Shown: piece after piece, positions 46,883 to 55,532 of the stretch
How the letters are laid out: each line of letters begins with the position of its first letter
How positions within the stretch are numbered: position 1 is the stretch's first letter
Source of the DNA: JABJOR01 sp965603075
GTDB taxonomy: Bacteria; Pseudomonadota; Alphaproteobacteria; Rhodospirillales; Casp-alpha2
DNA: 64,000 bases
Direction of reading: 5' to 3'
NCBI GenBank assembly: GCA_965603075.1
Contig: CBFDBO010000007.1
Location: 66,743 to 130,742 of the forward strand
Notes under the pieces: generated by a model
The model's database searches: none
What the model saw: only the letters and a program-made list of their open reading frames with translations
Told to the model about the DNA's origin: nothing
Position numbers and translations under genes: made by a program

Positions 46883-46894
46883 ATGAAAGAGTAA
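46871..46894. repeat. 12-bp tandem duplication over the stop of the DapA-family gene
   Basis: ATGAAAGAGTAG is followed at once by ATGAAAGAGTAA. The first copy encodes the last three residues and the stop; the second would encode the same Met-Lys-Glu-stop in frame beyond it. This is a recent in-frame duplication of a gene end. Confidence 0.85.
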
Positions 46895-46895
46895 A

Positions 46896-47147
46896 TCATC
46901 CACCCTTAAGCGGTGGCATAAACGACATCTTGTCACCGTCTTCTAGGGCATGACTGTCGTGTTTAGAAGGGGGGAGGGCCGATCCGTTGATGACGATCAA
47001 ACATCGACCTTCCGTTGGGGCACCAATATGACGGATTACGTCTATCGGTGTTGCCCCATCCGGAACCTCAATTTCGGCTGTATTACCTTTTGTGCCAGCG
47101 GGCAAATATTTAGTCAAAAGACCCGCTGTTTTTAAACTGATCTTCAA
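46896..47147 (-). CDS. MoaD/ThiS-family sulfur-carrier protein (AOR-associated)
   Basis: An 83-residue ubiquitin-like protein ending in the Gly-Gly tail needed for thiocarboxylation (SFMPPLKGG). The DGATPIDVIRHIG helix and the CLIVINGSALPP strand match MoaD/ThiS. It starts 6 bp after the aldehyde ferredoxin oxidoreductase stop, the usual place of a dedicated MoaD-like protein that supplies pterin sulfur for the tungsten or molybdenum cofactor. Its end lies 13 bp from the convergent DapA-family gene. Confidence 0.86.
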   Translation of the reverse strand: MKISLKTAGLLTKYLPAGTKGNTAEIEVPDGATPIDVIRHIGAPTEGRCLIVINGSALPPSKHDSHALEDGDKMSFMPPLKGG

Positions 47148-47153
47148 TTGAGC

Positions 47154-48977
47154 CTACAGCCCAAGCCGTTCGATGAGCTCATTTGTCAAGTTACCGTCTT
47201 CGGTCCAGCCGCGTGCTTTGTAGTATTGAGGCATCATAATCGATAGCTCATTGACTTTGCCTTTGGCAGAACCCGACGGTGCAGGTGTTTCAAGCAGACG
47301 CTTGGGCAATGTATCGTCCGCTGCGGTAAGACCCGCCGCCATGTTGAAGCGTCGTTCCAAGTTCCAAACCCGCTCGCCCGTTACCATCATCCGCTCTTCG
47401 TTCCATTCTGAAGGCAAAGCAGCATTCAGTAGAGCAAGATAATGATCGGTTTCCATACCCGCGTCGCCTAGGAATAAACAAAGACCTGTGGAATCAATAG
47501 CGGCAACATGATCTTGAGAATTCTTACACGGTTCAGCTTTGCCGTTACCGCTAATGTCTTCCATGTCCTCATCAAATGTTGAGTGCTTTAAGTGACACGC
47601 ACCCCGGTTGGACGTGGCGTAACCAAGCCCCATACCTTGTAGAGCCCGACTGTCATATCCAGCGAACTCTTGGCCTTTGACGTGCATGGCAAGTTCTGGG
47701 TGACCATACTTTTCACACATTAATTTAGAGCCCAGAGCGAGAATTTTGCCAAAGCCTTCGCCCTTGCCGGTTTTTTCCGACATGATGGTCAAGGCTTCCG
47801 GGTTACCAAAGGAAAGATCAACACCGTCGGTATCTTTTGTGGTGATAACACCCATTTCAAATAGTTCCATAGCAGCGGCCAGCGTGCCACCGAATGAAAT
47901 AGGATCAAATCCATGTTCATTGCTCATAAACCCTGCGTAGGTCAGCGCGTCAATGTCATCGACACCAACCAAGGGACCAAACGCGTAGGCGGTTTCATAT
48001 TCCAAACCGCCGGACGCTATTTTGTATTCTGGTTTATCGGCCACAGAGAAGTGGTCCTCATTTACATGGGCGATACGACCACAGGCGATAACACAGCCGA
48101 AACAAGCATTGTTGGTGACCATATTGCGGTGACCATCATCCTTGGTTTCCCACATGGCGGCGGTATTAATTTTATCGGTGCCTTCAAATTCGACAGCTTG
48201 GAAGTTCCGGGTCGGCAGACCACCAAATTCTTGCATCATATCAATCATGGCGTTGGTGCCAAGTTCGGTTAGCTCTTTACGGCCATCATTAATGGATAAT
48301 GCCGCGTGGGATGTTTGAACCGCCTCCATAAATGCCGCTGGATCTTTTGGTGTCACACCTTTTGTACCGCGAACGGCAATGGCTTTTAGGTTCTTAGATC
48401 CCATAACCGCGCCAACGCCAGAGCGTCCGGCGGCACGGTGCAGATCGTTTACCACGGCGGCGTACCGGCATTGGTTCTCACCCGCTTCGCCGATGGCAGC
48501 GACGCGTGTTAGGTTATCGTTATTTGTTGTTCTGAGCCATTCTTCGGTGTGCCAAACCGTGGTGCCCCAAATATCATCGGCGGGCAAAATTTCTACGGTG
48601 TCATCAACGATGTTCATGTAGACAGGCTTTGCAGAACGACCTTCAATGATAACCAGATCATAACCCGCCAATTTAAGCTCAGCACCGAATTTACCACCCG
48701 AATTAGAACAGGCGATGGCATTGGTCAGAGGGCCTTTACACAGAACGGTATAACGCGCGCTTGTGGGTGCCATGGTTCCGGTGAGCGGCCCTGTGGCAAA
48801 TATCAATACATTTTCTGGTCCCAGGGGATCAGCTTGTGGGTTCATATTCTCCCACAAGTATTTGGAGCCCAATCCGCGGCTGCCCATATAGCTTTCAGCC
48901 CATTCCATATTAAGTGGTTCAGGTGTTGCGGTTCCTGCTGTGAGGTTTACCCGTAAAACGTTTCCCTGCCATGCCAT
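47154..48977 (-). CDS. aldehyde ferredoxin oxidoreductase (tungsten/molybdenum)
   Basis: A 607-residue AOR-family enzyme. The N-terminal domain begins WQGNVLRVNLTAGTATPEPL and has GSRGLGSKYLWENM and ATGPLTGTMAPTSARYTVLC for binding the bis-pterin cofactor. Cluster ligands are NACFGCVIACGR (about residue 290-300) and the distal AIDSTGLCLFLGDAG. The reaction is oxidation of an aldehyde to the acid with low-potential electrons, here probably passed to the 4Fe-4S protein encoded just upstream. AOR genes are best known from anaerobes, so its place beside oxidative N-demethylation genes is notable. It may remove aldehydes from methylated-amine breakdown; the substrate is not known. Confidence 0.92.
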   Translation of the reverse strand: MAWQGNVLRVNLTAGTATPEPLNMEWAESYMGSRGLGSKYLWENMNPQADPLGPENVLIFATGPLTGTMAPTSARYTVLCKGPLTNAIACSNSGGKFGAELKLAGYDLVIIEGRSAKPVYMNIVDDTVEILPADDIWGTTVWHTEEWLRTTNNDNLTRVAAIGEAGENQCRYAAVVNDLHRAAGRSGVGAVMGSKNLKAIAVRGTKGVTPKDPAAFMEAVQTSHAALSINDGRKELTELGTNAMIDMMQEFGGLPTRNFQAVEFEGTDKINTAAMWETKDDGHRNMVTNNACFGCVIACGRIAHVNEDHFSVADKPEYKIASGGLEYETAYAFGPLVGVDDIDALTYAGFMSNEHGFDPISFGGTLAAAMELFEMGVITTKDTDGVDLSFGNPEALTIMSEKTGKGEGFGKILALGSKLMCEKYGHPELAMHVKGQEFAGYDSRALQGMGLGYATSNRGACHLKHSTFDEDMEDISGNGKAEPCKNSQDHVAAIDSTGLCLFLGDAGMETDHYLALLNAALPSEWNEERMMVTGERVWNLERRFNMAAGLTAADDTLPKRLLETPAPSGSAKGKVNELSIMMPQYYKARGWTEDGNLTNELIERLGL

Positions 48978-49028
48978 AATTTGCTCTCCGTAACTTTAAC
49001 TTTGTATTTATTAAGTGTTTGCTTGTGA

Positions 49029-49502
49029 TCAGGCGGTGGCGCCAGTATCCGTACTGATGGCCGTCGCGCGCATTTTGTCGATGCCCGTCCAGTTCGCATC
49101 ACCGTAAGTGATTGCCCCTGTTGGGCACGCCGTTGCGCATTTTGGATCGCCACTGCACAGATTGCATTTTACAACTTTGCCCGTGTTTTGATCAAAATTG
49201 ATGGTGCCAAAGGGACACGCAATGGTGCAGACTTTACAGCCAACACATTTGTTATCGGCAACTTCAACCGCGCCGGTTTCACTATTGCGAGACAAAGCAC
49301 TTGTGGGACAAGCCGTCATGCACCACGCCTCTGCACATTGGGTGCAGGTATAGGGAATGGCCCGTTCATTATGTCCAATTTCAAAAATTTTAATGCGCGA
49401 ACGTGCGGGGTTAAAAGCGTTGGTATGCTCAAAAGAACATGCCATTTCACATTGCAGACAGCTTGTACACTTATCTGCGTCAATGATCAGAGACTTTTGC
49501 AC
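49029..49502 (-). CDS. four-cluster 4Fe-4S ferredoxin (AOR electron carrier subunit)
   Basis: A 157-residue iron-sulfur protein with four Cys motifs: CTSCLQCEMAC, CTQCAEAWCMTACP, CVGCKVCTIACP and the final CNLCSGDPKCATACP. That is the DmsB/HycB-like arrangement for four 4Fe-4S clusters. It starts at a GTG (49500-49502) backed by a strong GGGAGG box. It lies 51 bp upstream of the AOR gene and so is its likely redox partner. No membrane anchor or quinone reductase subunit follows. Confidence 0.92.
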   Translation of the reverse strand: MQKSLIIDADKCTSCLQCEMACSFEHTNAFNPARSRIKIFEIGHNERAIPYTCTQCAEAWCMTACPTSALSRNSETGAVEVADNKCVGCKVCTIACPFGTINFDQNTGKVVKCNLCSGDPKCATACPTGAITYGDANWTGIDKMRATAISTDTGATA

Positions 49503-49862
49503 CGATGTAATCCTCCCTAAGTATTATAATATAGTGTCTATATTGTGTATATTATGTAGCGTTTATTATGGCCCCATTCTAACGACAGTTTTAGCCTAGA
49601 GGAAACCATTATTAACAATGCCCCCTTGATTTAAATTAATCTATATCCCTTTCGGGATAATAACATCATTATAGTGAACAATAAAATCGAGCCTATGGGA
49701 TCATATATCTTATAAGCTATCTTACAAAACAATCGGCTTCTAAGATGAAATTATTCTTTATCAATGAGACAATTTTTCTTGTTTGCAAATAAATCCCGAT
49801 ACCGCCATATCGGAATAGAAGAATTGCAAAAATGTTGTGTGTTTTGAGTAGGATTAACAGGC
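49503..49862. other. 360-bp divergent intergenic region
   Basis: AT-rich DNA between the ferredoxin gene (minus) and the second mttB-like gene (plus). It should hold both promoters. I saw no ORF, riboswitch fold or clear operator. Confidence 0.6.
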
Positions 49863-51410
49863 ATGCCAGCTATAGAAGAAAACGTTAAAAGTCGCCGTGG
49901 TGGTCGCGCTGCACGCAAGGCAATTCGCGAAGCACCCATACCGGACGAAAAACGCGTTATCCGACCCGGCATGGAAGGGGGACTTTTCAAACCCCTACGG
50001 GATATTGATGTCGGGCGTATTCACGCTGCGGCGTTGAATGTATTGGAAACCATCGGTCTCGCCGATGCCATTCCCTCTTGTATTGAGTTGGTAACAAAGG
50101 CGGGTGGCACATTAACCGATGAGGGGCGTTTGTTGTTTCCCCGTGCTTTGGTTGAAGACATCATTGCCAATGCGGGGCGAAATTTCCCCCTTTACGCGCA
50201 AGACCCGAAATACGATATGGAGCCTTGGGGTAACAAAGTTCATTTCGGTACGGCGGGGGCCGCTGTCCATATTTACGATTCCGAAAAACACGAATACAGA
50301 GAATCAACCCTGCAAGACCTTCATGAAATTGGTCGCCTGGTCGATAGCCTGACCAATATTCACTTTCTTCAACGCCCTGTTGTGCCGCGTGATGTGGTTG
50401 AGGCCGAAGCAATGGATATCAATTCGGCTTACGCTTGTGCATCCAGCACGACTAAACACATTGGTGTGTCCATGACGACCCCGGAAAGCACGGAAAAAGT
50501 GCTTGAGATGTTTCATATGATTGCCGGGGGCGAGGATAAATGGCGGGCGCGACCTTTTGCCAGCCAGTCCAATTGTTTCGTCGTACCGCCTATGAAATTT
50601 GCTGAGGACGCCAGCAAGTGCTTAGAGGTCGCCGTACGGGGCGGTATGCCTGTATTATTATTGGCGGCGGGACAAGCCGGCGCCACCAGCCCAGCAGCCT
50701 TGGCAGGGGCCGTCATGCAAGAAACTGCCGAAGTTCTAGCGGGTCTTGTTTACGTCAATCTTTTGGTGCCCGGACATCCAGCGATCTTCGGTACGTGGCC
50801 CTTTGTATCGGATTTACGAACAGGGGCCATGTCGGGTGGCTCAGGCGAGCAAGCGCTTTTGAGTGCCGCCTGCGCCCAAATGGCAAACTTCTACGATCTT
50901 TGTGGCGGCGTGCCCGCGGGTATGACCGACGCCAAAACACCGGACGCGCAACATGGATATGAGAAAGGCTATACCGAAACGCTATTGGCTCACGCAGGCG
51001 CGAACATGATTTACGAATCAGCGGGTATGCAGGGCAGCTTGCTCGGGTTTTCTAAAGAAGCATTGATCATTGATAACGATATGATTGGTGGAATTTTACG
51101 GACGATCCGCGGCATTAATGTTACGGAAGACAGTTTATCCATAGAATCATTGCGCAACGTTTGTTTGGATGGCCCCGGTCATTATTTAGGCCATGATCAA
51201 ACCATCGATCTGATGGAATCCGAATATGTCTACCCCTGGATCGGGGATCGCAAAAGCCCCAAAGAATGGATCGAAACCGGGTCAGATACCATCATGGACA
51301 GCGCCCGCCGCAAGGTTAAAGAAATCCTTGAGCAACCTTTTGTGGGACATATCCCACCGGAGATTGATGCGGAAATTAGGGCGAAGTTTGAGATATTTTT
51401 GAACCCTTAA
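49863..51410 (+). CDS. MttB-superfamily methyltransferase, second copy, non-pyrrolysine
   Basis: A 515-residue member of the same family as the gene at 37820 but only distantly similar. The N-tail RRGGRAARKAIREAPIPDEK is typical of a large group in marine Alphaproteobacteria. Core marks include LNVLETIGLADAIPSCIELV, SPAALAGAVMQETAEVLAGL and GPGHYLGHDQTIDLMESEYV. The frame has no amber codon. The likely role is demethylation of a glycine-betaine-like compound. Its stop overlaps that of the convergent reductase gene by 4 bp (TTAA). Its last 130 codons are duplicated at 52540-52932. Confidence 0.88.
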   Translation: MPAIEENVKSRRGGRAARKAIREAPIPDEKRVIRPGMEGGLFKPLRDIDVGRIHAAALNVLETIGLADAIPSCIELVTKAGGTLTDEGRLLFPRALVEDIIANAGRNFPLYAQDPKYDMEPWGNKVHFGTAGAAVHIYDSEKHEYRESTLQDLHEIGRLVDSLTNIHFLQRPVVPRDVVEAEAMDINSAYACASSTTKHIGVSMTTPESTEKVLEMFHMIAGGEDKWRARPFASQSNCFVVPPMKFAEDASKCLEVAVRGGMPVLLLAAGQAGATSPAALAGAVMQETAEVLAGLVYVNLLVPGHPAIFGTWPFVSDLRTGAMSGGSGEQALLSAACAQMANFYDLCGGVPAGMTDAKTPDAQHGYEKGYTETLLAHAGANMIYESAGMQGSLLGFSKEALIIDNDMIGGILRTIRGINVTEDSLSIESLRNVCLDGPGHYLGHDQTIDLMESEYVYPWIGDRKSPKEWIETGSDTIMDSARRKVKEILEQPFVGHIPPEIDAEIRAKFEIFLNP

Positions 51411-52384
51411 TACAGGCTATCAATTCGGGCGCGTTGTTGGACCAACGATAGTACCGTATCAATCACGGGTGTTTTGGCATTTGCCGCCCGGCCCAATTCT
51501 TGAACAGCGGTAAGCAGCGCATCAATTTCCATTGTCCGTCCCGCTTGAAGGTCTTGTAGCATGGACGTTTTATGGGCACCAACTTTGCCCGCGCCATCAA
51601 GGCGATCTTCGATGTTCACGCGGAATTCAACCCCCAGCGTTTCGCCTACGTGTTGTGATTCAATCATCATTTGGCGACAAATTTCGCGGGTGCCGGGATC
51701 GCTTGTCATAATATCCATCGTTGCATGGGTGAGGGCGCTAACGGGATTAAAGCAAAGATTGCCCCATAACTTCTTCCAAATATCATCGCGAATGTTCGTG
51801 CGTATGGGGGCTTGAAAACCCGCGCCGATCATAGCGTCGCTGAGCTTTGTGACACGCGCCGATAGGCTACCGTCTGGCTCGCCTAGGGTAAATTTATCGC
51901 CCGAATGATGTTTAATAACACCCGGTTCTATCCGTTCAGCAGCCGGAAAAACCACGCACCCAATAGCCCGTTCGGGGCCAATGGATTTCCATTGCACGCC
52001 CGCCGGATCAACACTTTCCAAGTAATGGGGTTTGTCATAGCCTTCTAACTTGTAAAAATACCACCAAGGAACACCATTTTGGGCCATGATCAAGGGGGTG
52101 TCCGGCCCCATAAGAGGTTCCAGTTTATCAAGAATATCAATGGATTGATGCGCTTTTGTAGCAATAAAAATGTAATCTTGCGGTCCTGCCTCAAAGGGGT
52201 TGTCGGTCGCCATAATGTTGGTTGCGATGCGTTCACCACCGTCAATTAATAATTTCAGCCCCTTTGCCCGAATGGCTTGAAGGGTTTTATTACGGGCGAT
52301 CACGGTTACTTCATGCCCAGCCAAAGCCATACCGACCGCAATATATCCGCCGATGGCACCGGCACCGTATACACAAATTTTCAT
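51407..52384 (-). CDS. ketopantoate-reductase-like (PanE/ApbA family) oxidoreductase
   Basis: A 325-residue NADPH-dependent reductase. The Rossmann start MKICVYGAGAIGGYIAVGMA has Gly-x-Gly-x-x-Gly at residues 7-12, and the C-terminal helical domain has IWKKLWGNLCFNPVSALTHA with the conserved Lys and Asn-x-x-Ser-Ala-Leu of the family. The ATG at 52382-52384 is chosen since the family motif begins directly there. PanE makes pantoate, but many paralogues act on other 2-oxo acids. Its place between an mttB-like gene and a broken copy of it suggests a catabolic paralogue. Confidence 0.85.
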   Translation of the reverse strand: MKICVYGAGAIGGYIAVGMALAGHEVTVIARNKTLQAIRAKGLKLLIDGGERIATNIMATDNPFEAGPQDYIFIATKAHQSIDILDKLEPLMGPDTPLIMAQNGVPWWYFYKLEGYDKPHYLESVDPAGVQWKSIGPERAIGCVVFPAAERIEPGVIKHHSGDKFTLGEPDGSLSARVTKLSDAMIGAGFQAPIRTNIRDDIWKKLWGNLCFNPVSALTHATMDIMTSDPGTREICRQMMIESQHVGETLGVEFRVNIEDRLDGAGKVGAHKTSMLQDLQAGRTMEIDALLTAVQELGRAANAKTPVIDTVLSLVQQRARIDSLY

Positions 52385-52490
52385 GCTAAAAACCTTATGA
52401 TTAAAATTGCTCGTAAATGAGATTTGCAAATTTTTATCATGGTGCAACGCACACACCTACACCCGAAAGCCTTAATGAAAAAAGCAATCA

Positions 52491-52528
52491 GGTAGGAAAG
52501 GGTAGGAAGAGGTAGGAAAGAGTAGGGG
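52491..52528. repeat. 10-bp tandem repeat (nearly four units)
   Basis: GGTAGGAAAG, GGTAGGAAGA, GGTAGGAAAG, then AGTAGGGG. It lies immediately before the truncated mttB copy and may mark the joint at which its first part was lost. Confidence 0.8.
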
Positions 52529-52539
52529 AACTTAGGGGC

Positions 52540-52972
52540 CAACTTGATTTACGAATCAGCGGGCATGCAGGGCAGCTTACTTGGGTTCTCTAAAGAAGCA
52601 TTGGTCATTGATAACGATATGATCGGTGGAATTTTACGAACCATCCGCGGCATTAATGTTACGGAAGACAGCTTATCCATTGAATCATTGCGCAGCGTTT
52701 GCATAGACGGGCCCGGTCATTATTTAGGGCATAATCAGACAATCGAGCTGATGGAATCTGAATATGTCTATCCCTTAATCGGGGACCGTAAAAGCCCCAA
52801 AGAATGGATCGAAACGAGATCAGACACCATCATGGATAGCGCCCGCCGCAAGGTTAAAGAAATCCTTGGGCAACCCATGCCGGGGCATATTCCGGCGGAG
52901 ATTGATGCGGAGATTAGGGCGAAGTTTGAAATTTTTTGGAGCGTTAATGAAGGGGAAAACTCAGGATTTTAG
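52540..52972 (+). pseudogene. truncated mttB-like copy (C-terminal fragment)
   Basis: About 142 codons matching the last 135 codons of the gene at 49863, starting at the same point as 51001 there. Roughly nine of ten residues agree (for example IRGINVTEDSLSIESLR and RKSPKEWIE are identical), and there are many silent changes, so the copy is old enough to have diverged. The first 380 residues are missing and the codon aligned with an internal Met is TTG. The end is extended past the parental stop (SVNEGENSGF). It has no catalytic barrel and is almost surely inactive. The reductase gene lies inverted between parent and fragment. Confidence 0.88.
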
Positions 52973-53133
52973 CGATTTTAAACATCTAGACATGCGAGTG
53001 AAATAACCAGATTCCAATATCCTATTCCACGGCTAATGCGCGGGTTGAGTTAGGGTATTGGCTCTTGCCATCACTGATTTATATACTATATGTTCAATGG
53101 TACTTATGAAATTTCAACCAGAAAGATATAAGT

Positions 53134-55317
53134 ATGCAGAAGCTGAAACTCATTTTAGAAAATTGTTATGGTATCGGGCAATTTGACCACCCATTCGATT
53201 TCTCAAAATCCCCCACTTTTTTAGTGTACGCACCAAACGGGACGATGAAGTCATCTTTAGCTCGAACGCTGCAATATTTTGCAGATAGAGAAACTGATCC
53301 TCCATGTGATCGTTTTTTTCCAGATCGTGATTCAAAGTATGATCTGTTCATTGATGATCAACTTTGTGAGGATAACGTCAACATATTGGTAGTTGATCCA
53401 GAACAGCCTGATTAGGACACATCTCACAAAATTAGCACCTTTTTAGCAAGCAGCGAATTAAAGCAGGCGTATGATGCGATCTATGTCGAGTTGGGAAAGA
53501 GAAAAGTTGACTTTGTCAAGAAGCTTAAGAAGACATCACAAAGTACTGACTGTGAAAAAGAGTTCATAAGTACATTTATGAACAACGACCAAGATAATTT
53601 TTTCGACTTGTTATTAGTAGCTTCGCAATCTCTTAATGATGATACCCAGCTTTTCAGGTTCAGGTATAACGATGTTTTTGACAAAAAAGGAAACGTGAAA
53701 AAATTTCTGGAGAAAAATCAAGAATTTTTGGATCAATATATCAATGCGTACGTAGGGCTGCTTCGAGATTCGTCTGTTTTTAACATCTCAGGAAAATCTT
53801 TTGGGACGTACCAAGTAGATCAATTGATAAAGTCAGTTGCTGATGACTCGTTTTTTGAGGCAGGCCATAAAATTGAGTTGGCCGGAAACAAGACTGTCGG
53901 GTCTTCCAATGAACTTAAGGTAATTGTCGACGAGGAAATTGAACGAATAGTTCATAATGCCGAATTGAAGGAAATATTTGACAAAGTTGACAAGGCGATC
54001 GGATCAAATGTGGAATTGAGAGCTTTCAAATCGTTAATTGAGAAAGACAATCTTATCCTATTGGAACTAGGGGATTACGAGCAGTTCAAACAAAAAGTTT
54101 GGCTTGGTTACCTAAATGAGTTGAACTCTGACGTTCAGGAAATCTGTGATTATTTTGAGACACAGAAGGCGGAACTCAAACGGATTTTCGACGAAGCAAA
54201 AAAAGATGTTCTTATTTGGCAGGATTTGATCACGACGTTTAATGCACGGTTCTATGTCCCATTTAAGGTTGTTATTTCTAACCAAGAGGATGTAATTCTA
54301 AAAGAAGAAGGTGCCAATCTAGAGTTTGTCTACTCCGATAGAGGTCAAGAAGCGATTGGATGTGGAAAAAAGTCGTTGCTTGATATAATTAGTAAGGGCG
54401 AGCAACGCGCATTCTACATACTACAGCTGCTTTTCGATATTGAATCAAGAAGAAACAATGACTCAAATTGCCTAATTGTTTTCGATGATATTGCGGACTC
54501 TTTCGACTATAAAAACAAATTTGCGATCATTGAATACATCAAGGATTTACATGAAGAATCCACCTTCAAGATTATAATCCTCACACACAATTTTGATTTC
54601 TATAGGACTGTGGCCTCGCGTCTCTATCTAAAACGAGAACATGCGGTGCTCATGGGAACAAAGGATGATGATGGGACGATCAAGCTTCTTCAAGGTCAAT
54701 ATGTGAAGGATGCGTTTGATCACCTTTCTGGTCGTATTCTTGAAGAAAAGGTTTTTGTTACGCTAATCCCGTTTTTGAGAAACCTAGTGCAATACTCAGG
54801 ACATAAGAACTCTGATGATTTCAGAACCTTGACGAAATGCCTCCACATAAAGCCCGGATCAGAGGCGGTATTGGCTCAAGATATTGTTCAAATTTGGAGG
54901 AAACGATTTAGAAGATACCAGGCAGAAACTTTCGAGTTTGTGGGCGAAGCTATCGTCGACATGGTTTACCGTTTGGCTGACGCAATCGTTGTTGAGGGTG
55001 ATACGGTTGACGAAATAGTGTTAGAAAATAAAGTAACACTGGCTATCGCAGTTCGATTGAAAGCAGAAGAGTTCATGATCGCGTCTATCGAAGACCTTGA
55101 ACTGGATCAGATAGGTAGCAATCAAACCGCTGAGTTATACAAGAGCTATAAGAGCTGCACTGTATATGATGCAGGTGCAGACAGGACTTTAAACAAGGTC
55201 ATTCTTATGACCCCAGAGAACATCCACCTGAACGCCTTCATGTACGAACCACTGATTGATATATCTATTATGCATTTGACCAATCTCTATAATGAGGTGA
55301 AGGCCATAGGAACCTAG
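53134..55317 (+). pseudogene. AAA/ABC-type ATPase (RloC/AAA_13-like) interrupted by one in-frame TAG
   Basis: One reading frame of 727 codons broken by a single TAG at 53413-53415 (codon 94); both parts are in the same frame and fit together. The first part holds the P-loop VYAPNGTMKSSLART (residues about 34-48), a variant in which a Met replaces the second Gly. The second has the signature SKGEQRAFYILQLLFDIE, Walker B CLIVFDDIADSFD and H-loop LTHNFDFYR, with coiled-coil-like helices between. The C-terminal domain (about 480-727) is not recognised, ending ENIHLNAFMYEPLIDI. Such wide ATPases often serve in phage defence, alone or with a nuclease; none is adjacent. AT-rich compared with its neighbours, hence probably acquired. 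A restart at TTG 53491 would lack the P-loop. Confidence 0.8.
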
Positions 55318-55492
55318 TGTTAAGCGTATGACTAGACTGAAAATTTATTTGGCGGCTGTGGCGATGTCCGGTTCTGGCTATACACGGACACTTGAATACA
55401 CCTTATCAACACCCCTGTTATTCGCACAATAGCGGACATTAAAGCATCTTGTAGCGATTAGGTCAGAGTAATTCTATTTTGAAATACAGGAT

Positions 55493-55512
55493 CAAAGGAG
55501 CGTGCTCCTTTG
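55493..55512. terminator. hairpin between convergent genes
   Basis: CAAAGGAG / CTCCTTTG with a 4-nt loop, followed by a second imperfect stem (TGGGTTT... AAAGCCCA). It lies between the ATPase gene (plus) and the HAD gene (minus). There is no long T-run, so it is a weak or factor-dependent stop at best. Confidence 0.45.
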
Positions 55513-55532
55513 TGGGTTTGGGCAAAGCCCAA

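Noticed and set aside
52491..52528. Possible CRISPR or integrase attachment repeat
   Set aside because: Units are 10 bp without spacers, and no cas, integrase or transposase gene is near.
53413..53415. The in-frame TAG as a pyrrolysine codon, given the MttB-family genes nearby
   Set aside because: The ATPase family does not use pyrrolysine, both mttB-like genes lack amber codons, and no pyl genes are visible. A mutation or sequencing error is simpler.
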